DNA from: Heterotrichella gracilis
Lineage: Eukaryota; Sar; Xanthophyceae; Tribonematales; Xanthonemataceae
Reading direction: 5' to 3'
DNA: 64,000 bases
Assembly (NCBI GenBank): GCA_032358255.1
Contig: JAULBX010024850.1
Location: forward strand, 1-64,000
Each line of letters starts with the position of its first letter. Position 1 is the stretch's first letter. The position numbers and the translations under genes are program-made. Of this stretch, positions 58,850 through 64,000 are shown one piece after another. The notes under the pieces were generated by a model, which made no database searches, was not told where the DNA came from, and saw only the letters and a program-made list of their open reading frames with translations.

Positions 58850-59531
58850 CTATTTTGACCCCTTTGTCAAGGGGCAGGGGAAGTTAATGTCCTGCCAGTT
58901 GGAGAAGGCCTCGACCAACACCTCCACCTCAGACTGTCCCCCTTTCGCCAGGGATCCAACCTTGCATCCAGGTTCCGGTCGCGCATGTGACCACCCTGCA
59001 GTTGTGAAAGGCGCGGTCTTACAAGATGAGGTGCATACACAGCAACCCGGTGTACAAACCGAAAAGGAGCGGCAGGGTAGCCCCTGTGCACTTCAAATGT
59101 CTCCTATATATCCCCCCCTCCCACCCAATACCATTTTGCCACAGCACGGGAAAGTACGGCAGCATGACAAGCGTGTGCCGTGTGAGGGAGAGATGCTTTT
59201 GCACAAACAAACAAAGGGCGCTTGTAAACTAGCCCACCATCACCCAGTTACACGCAGCGTGGACTACTGTGCCACTGGTCAGTCCCTATTGCTCACCTGA
59301 GAACATGCGCTCGCCAGTCACTTCAATCGCAGTCTCTTCGCTGCTGCCCCCCAGCTCAAAGATGTCTCCAGTAAACATGCCGTCTGCGGCAGGCTCCACG
59401 CGACGTCCTGCCAGCTCCATGGTTGACAGTCGCAGGTCAAACTTGTCAGCTATGGCCTTCAGGTAGACCATTATACTGGTGACCCAGAAGCATTCCCCGT
59501 CGTGCTTCAAGTGGAGCACCTTGGCCGGCAT
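58850..59531 (-). CDS. Small protein, possibly RNase H2 subunit C
   Basis: Two exons, 59531-59297 and 58995-58850, join in phase to 126 residues. I do not recognise it with certainty. It shows LHLKHDGE near the N-terminus, then LAGRRVEPAADGMFTGDIFEL, and ends FSNWQDINFPCPL. This order resembles RNase H2 subunit C (KHDG, then a GRxL-x-G-Y-G-F strand pair, then an F-x-x-W near the end), the accessory subunit of the nuclease that removes ribonucleotides from DNA. Similarity is weak and my recall of the family is approximate. An AG just before the ATG could be an acceptor, so an upstream exon is possible. Confidence 0.4.
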
Positions 59532-60994
59532 GGTGCGCACTGTAATGGGAAGCAGGTGTCAGTGGCAGGGTTGCAAGGGGCTGTGTGTCTTACCTCAGTG
59601 ACCAATGTGCAGACGCAGACAGAAGCACGCAGTGGTGGGTTGCAAACACTCAACAGTAACACAGATATTTCAAGCACACCGGCGTTGATGGCGGTGTGAA
59701 AAGCCCGACACGCAGTACAGGGCAGTGTGCAGGCATGCAGTCAACTTGGCAGGTGAACGCTCGTGAGATTCAATAGCTGTGAGAGTGAGGTAGCGGCTTG
59801 TCTGAACTGTTGCAGGAGACCATAAGGGCCACCCCATGCCCATCAGCGTTGACTCCACCAGTGCCAACACTGACAGGAGTTGTGCCTATGTTCACCGGTG
59901 TGCCTGCAGGGCTGTGTGCATGACGGTGGTATGCTTTCCTGTACATGGGGAAAAAGGGACTTACCTGGCAGTGTGCTGGTCAGCAGGCTCTCGTGGTGTG
60001 AAAAGGTGAAGTGAGGTACACACGCCCCTGCTAAGCATCCTGACCAGAAGCCCAGGCCAGCAGTGTAACACAGAGGCTGCTTGGCGGGGCGCAGATAACA
60101 GTCACTATGGCGGGTTGCAGCACTGGCAGAAACACGCCATGCAGAGTTTCGTAGTTTTGAGATAACAGTCACTATGGCTGCCCTTGGAAAACAGACGGTC
60201 TGACACTCCTTTGAACCCAGTAACTGGTGCGAGGGGACACTACAGGTTGTTTGCCTAGAGCCTGAACGTGCAAGGATTGCTTCGCACTCGTAAGAGGTGC
60301 CAAACAACCCGACTTAATGGTCGAAGGACACCGGCTGTGTTCAGAGGACCCACTCCACAATAGGTGGGCAAGGTGTGTTTCAACAGTCGCAGAGTATGAC
60401 GAGATTCGCAGAGGTCATCGCTTTGTGCGTTCAGCAGTCAGAGGTCAGTCGAAAGAACAGGGTTGGCGATATGCATGCATGCATTCGAGGCAGGTTTTTG
60501 GTCACCTCGCTTCTACTGATGATATGCATGCATTTGCTCCCCCTGATAACTCCATCCTTCAGTAAGCAAAAGGGTGCTTCTCTGAGAAAGCAAGCAAAAG
60601 AATGCTTGCGCTTGTGAAAACGCACGCACTAGGAACCCTTCCAAAGCGTTTTCGACGCTTGCCACCTAACAACCCATCGCACGATCCACCAATCTCCACG
60701 AGCAACTTGCGTGCATTTGACACTGGCCAAATTTCTTTTTCTAAGGCTACAAGGGACTGCAAGTTATAGCAGTCTGAAGGAGGTATCAGGAGCTGCACAC
60801 GATCATGAGCTAACGACATCGCCTGGGAAGCCCATCAACTCTTCACGGCATGGCGCCACATCTCTCCATCACCCCAGGTACACCCCTCCCTGAAAGCAAA
60901 CTCCTGCACGCATGACCTCACCCATGCAAACCCGTCGGTACACAGTGATATAACTGAGTCTCTTTCTGCGAAAACCGTGTACTCCCCCTAGCAC
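59532..60994. other. Divergent spacer before VPS16
   Basis: About 1.5 kb between the small minus-strand gene and VPS16. It contains repeat copy B (60233-60565). A first VPS16 exon may be hidden near its right end. I see no other gene. Confidence 0.4.
60233..60565. repeat. 330-bp dispersed repeat, copy B
   Basis: Direct copy of 57335-57665, about 2.9 kb away, with small indels such as an extra ATGC in the ATGCATGC palindrome. Both copies lie outside coding sequence. Confidence 0.85.
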
Positions 60995-63551
60995 ATGGGT
61001 GCATGCCATTCTATGTGTTGGCTGTTGACTACAACCCTGGTGCCTGTCACAGCGGGTGAGTGGGAGCTCTGTGGGGAGCGCTACTACTCCAACAGGGAGC
61101 TGTACGAGATGAGCTGGACACAACCCAACCTAGAGAGCAGCAGGTGAACCAAGCCACCCACCATGCCGGTGGCATGGTGGCATGGTGGCATGGTGTGTGT
61201 CACACACACACACACGACCTACCCAACCATCCATCCATCTCGCCACCATACCACCCACGCATCCATCCTCCACACATCCCTCTCTCCCCTCCCAAGCGCA
61301 TCCACTCTCCCCAAGACACACCCAACCCCCAACCCTCCACACCACCAACCTACACGTGCCTCCACCCACCCCACCCATTGACGCACACTTTACCCCACAC
61401 ACCACTGCAAGCACCCCACCACAACGCCACCCCACCCACCCAAACTGAACAATGACTCCCCCGTGGTTCCAGAGTCGCGTGCGCCCCCTACGGCGGGCCC
61501 ATCGCAGTTGTGCGAGACGATGCTAAGACTCAGCTCGTGGTGGGGTCCAGTGCGCGCCCGGTGGTGCGCATATACAACGCCGCGGGGGCGCTTCAGGGGG
61601 CGGTGGTGTGGGACGGGGGGCGCATCGCGGCACTGGGGTGGGACAGCGAAGAGGACTTGCTGGTGGTGGATGAGGCCGGGCAGGTAGGGTTTCGGGTAGG
61701 GTTCTTGGCTGGTGTGAGGTATGGGTTCATTGTATAGTTTGGCAGTGGTTAGCAGCCAAGAGCATTAAAACCTACTGATTATCAAAACCCTACTGTTTTT
61801 TATAGGGTAGGGTTTTAATGCCCGTTTAAACCCTACTGGGCATTTATAACCCTACTGGCAATAAAACCCTACTGAGCATCAAAACCCTACTGGCAATAGG
61901 CACTGACTGGTTAGGTTACAGGTAGGACCTGGGCAGGGGACTGTCCTAGCGATGCAAAACAGGTAGGGATTGGGCTGGGATTGCCCCCTGGCCTATGGAA
62001 ATCACCCCTGCTTATGTGGCTAAATTATCCTCCCCCCCTCCCGTAATCCCCAGGTGTCAGCCTATTCCCCCCAGGGGAGGTACAAGGACTCCCCCTTCTC
62101 CTTCGGCGCCCAAGTGGAGGCCCAGGGGGTGCTGCAATGCATGATGTACGGGGAGGGAATGGTGGTGCTGACTAGGGAGCTGCAGCTGTGGGCCATTGGG
62201 GATGTGGCAAATCCCCGGCCTGTTCGCCTGGCGGATCTGCCCATTTCCTCCCCTCCGCAATGCATGGCGGTCATACCCCCTGCGGCCACGGTGTCGGGGT
62301 CTGTGGAGGTGCGTCTATGATCCCCAAACTTTGCTAATATCCATGCGTAGAAAATTAGACAATAAAATGTAGTTAAGTCACCCAATTGGCGTCGCATCAT
62401 CTGACAAGTTGCATTTCCCAACATCACATTGCAAGCGCAAAAATGGAGCGGCATGCACCTGTCACTTGGCCAGCATGACGCCTTACGTTGTCCATACACT
62501 AGCTTACCACTTGTGTACAAAAGAACCCTTTGCAAAACCCTTTGCAAAACCCTTGTGCAGGTGGTCATCTGCCATGGAGAGTCCCTGCTGATCGGCGACA
62601 GGGATGCTGTCCAATCCCCAACCACGCCCCAGGGGCCCCTGAAGCTGCTGGCGGTGTCCCCAAATGGCCAATTTGTTGCGGGGCTCACCCAGGAGGGCCT
62701 ATTGACCGTCTGGCTCAGCGATTTCACCAAGGTGTTGAGTGAAGTGGATGTGGAGGGGAGGGCGGCCCCTGAAGGGGAGGCGAGCGAGCTGGTGTGGTGC
62801 GGGACTGACTCACTGGTGCTCCGCTACCCGGTGAGTGGACGGGTTTTAGGGTTTTCGTAGGATTTAGGGTTTGGGGCCAGGGTATAGGCTCAGGGGGTTG
62901 CAAAGTCTCGCGAAGATTTTGTAGGCTTTACGCCGAGGGGTGCCCTGAAGGGGATGCGAGCAAGCTGTTGTGGCGTGGGACCGACTCACCAGTGCTCCGC
63001 TACCCGGTGAGTGCTAGGGTTCATGTAGGGCCAGAGGTCTATGTAGGATGTGAGTCTAGGGTGTGGGGCTCCGGAAGGGTTTTGAGTGCAAGGGTGGCGC
63101 CACAGCGGGTGGGCAGGGAGGATGTGTGGCGTGGGGCTGAGTCAGGTTTAGGCGTTTCTGATGGAGCGGTGTGCGCCTGTCTCGATTTATCCCCGGCTCT
63201 GTTTTCCCACAGGACTCCCTGCTGATGGTGGGTCCCTATGGGGATTGGCTGTCCTACCCCTGCCACCCCTCCACCCACCTCGCCCCCGAGATAGACGGCC
63301 TGCGCACCATCACCACCACCCACCACCACATCCTCCGGAGGGTGCCAGACGCCCTCTCAGACATCTATGGCATTGGATCGACCGCGCCCGGGGCCACGCT
63401 GTTCGCGGCAAGGGGGTTGTTTGATGCGCATGATGCGCGGGCGGATGAGGAGCTTCGGGGGATTGCGGATGGGTTGGCGGGGGCGGTGGCGGCGTGCGTG
63501 GCGGCTGCGGGGGCGGAGTTGGACCCCCTGCACCAGGAGCAGCTCATGAAG
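60995..63551 (+). CDS. VPS16: VPS16, HOPS/CORVET tethering subunit; C-terminal part beyond window
   Basis: Core subunit of the HOPS and CORVET complexes that tether membranes for fusion at vacuole/lysosome and endosome. Exons 60995-61143, 61473-61683, 62054-62308, 62561-62830 and 63213-63551 are in phase, about 408 residues of the N-terminal beta-propeller; animal VPS16 is about 840. Matches: WELCGERYYSNRELYEMSW, VACAPYGGPIAVVRDD, ALGWDSEEDLLVVDEAG, LLAVSPNGQFVAGLT, LVWCGTDSLVLRYP, SLLMVGPYGDWLSYPC, EIDGLRTITTTHHHILRRVP. The ATG at 60995 is in frame but its first about 17 residues look unlike VPS16, so a separate short first exon joined near 61046 is a good alternative. Introns 4 and 5 carry echoes. 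Confidence 0.92.
61780..61900. repeat. CCCTACT repeats in VPS16 intron 2
   Basis: Six or seven AAACCCTACTG(G)-type units, several followed by GCAATA or GCAT, with one inverted TAGGGTAGGGTTT at 61804. They are variants of the telomere-like unit. Confidence 0.75.
62940..63145 (+). repeat. Downstream echoes of VPS16 exon 4 end
   Basis: The exon 4 end and donor (GTGCTCCGCTACCCGGTGAGTG) is repeated at about 62945-63018, including GAAGGGGA-GCGAG and GGGAC(C/T)GACTCA. A second shorter trace (GTGGCGTGGGGCTGAGTCAG) lies near 63127. Confidence 0.9.
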
Positions 63552-64000
63552 GTGGGGGCTGCTGGATCATGAGGGTGTAATAATCAAAATTAATTACATT
63601 TATTTTTTATCCACAAAGAAAATGGTATGTGTTTTTGACGTGGCGGCTGCGGGGGCGGAGCTGGACCCCGTGCACCAGGAGCAGCTCATGAAGGTGGGTG
63701 CTGCTAAATTAAATAAGCAAAATCAAGCACTTGTCATTCTTATATTGTCAATTGGTTTAACAAAGTGTTTGTTGAAAATATGCAGCTCTAAGGGTGGGAG
63801 CAGCTCTTGAAGGTGGGTGCTGCTGAGCACAAAAATAACAATAAGCTGGGTATAAAAAAGATGCAGCTCTGATGGTTACATGAACTAGATTTAAAAAGTT
63901 TGCAAATTGTAAAGTTGGGTGGTTATGTAATCCACCACCGTTGCTACTCTTGCATGCAAATGAGTTACAAGGTGTCAAATCATCTAAGTATGCATGCAAC
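63552..64000 (+). repeat. Downstream echoes of VPS16 exon 5 end; window end
   Basis: GCGGCTGCGGGGGCGGAG then ACCAGGAGCAGCTCATGAAG of exon 5, plus donor GTGGG-GCTGCT, is copied at about 63640-63705 and as a shorter piece at about 63788-63825. The remaining sequence to 64000 is A/T-richer intron with no exon visible. Confidence 0.85.

Noticed and set aside
1-64000. CRISPR arrays, operons or bacterial mobile elements
   Set aside because: Tandem repeats here have exon-derived or telomere-like units without unique equal spacers, and the genes are intron-split eukaryotic genes.

Overview
This window is nuclear DNA of a eukaryote, most likely a flagellated green alga. Nearly every gene is split by GT-AG introns with C/T-rich tracts before AG. 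Plant-type telomere units (TTTAGGG/CCCTAAA) are scattered through many introns. The gene set combines a motile-cilium protein (CCDC39/FAP59), plant/algal families (SnRK2 kinase, RWP-RK factor, plastid TerC) and general eukaryotic genes (SF3B5, VPS16). I cannot name the species. All exon structures were read by eye from splice signals, reading-frame phase and family motifs; there is no transcript evidence.

Layout: CCDC39 axonemal ruler (-, 634-7309, 3' end unresolved); GhrA-type 2-hydroxyacid dehydrogenase (-, 8198-11396); glyoxalase/VOC protein (+, 12412-14737); unrecognised membrane protein (+, about 17800-20390, 5' end unresolved); UbiE/type-11 methyltransferase (-, 21949-24704); D-threonine aldolase/D-serine dehydratase-like PLP enzyme (-, 28024-33895); SnRK2-like kinase (+, 35559-39513); RWP-RK protein (-, 42846-46112, 5' end unresolved); TerC thylakoid membrane protein (-, 51706-54800); SF3B5 splicing factor (-, 56883-57149); small protein possibly RNase H2 subunit C (-, 58850-59531); VPS16 of HOPS/CORVET (+, 60995 to beyond the window). 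The genes are functionally unrelated and individually transcribed, as expected for a nuclear genome; there are no operons. Long stretches between them (14.7-17.8, 24.7-28.0, 39.5-42.8, 46.1-51.7 kb) hold no gene I can support.

The outstanding feature is a pervasive pattern I call exon echoes. Next to many real exons lie one to five decayed copies of just the nearest exon edge plus its splice site and adjoining intron, arranged as short local arrays with unit lengths of about 65 to 200 bp, often with telomere-like DNA at the joins. Echoes occur in eight genes and also next to terminal exons beyond stop codons, so they are not made by splicing. They are essentially absent from CCDC39, the VOC gene and SF3B5, which also lack telomere-like repeats or nearly so. 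One echo is split by a head-to-head telomeric insert. Other mobile-looking DNA includes a MITE with 37-bp near-perfect inverted ends, a 100-bp hairpin element, a 330-bp dispersed repeat pair and a short motif recurring in introns.
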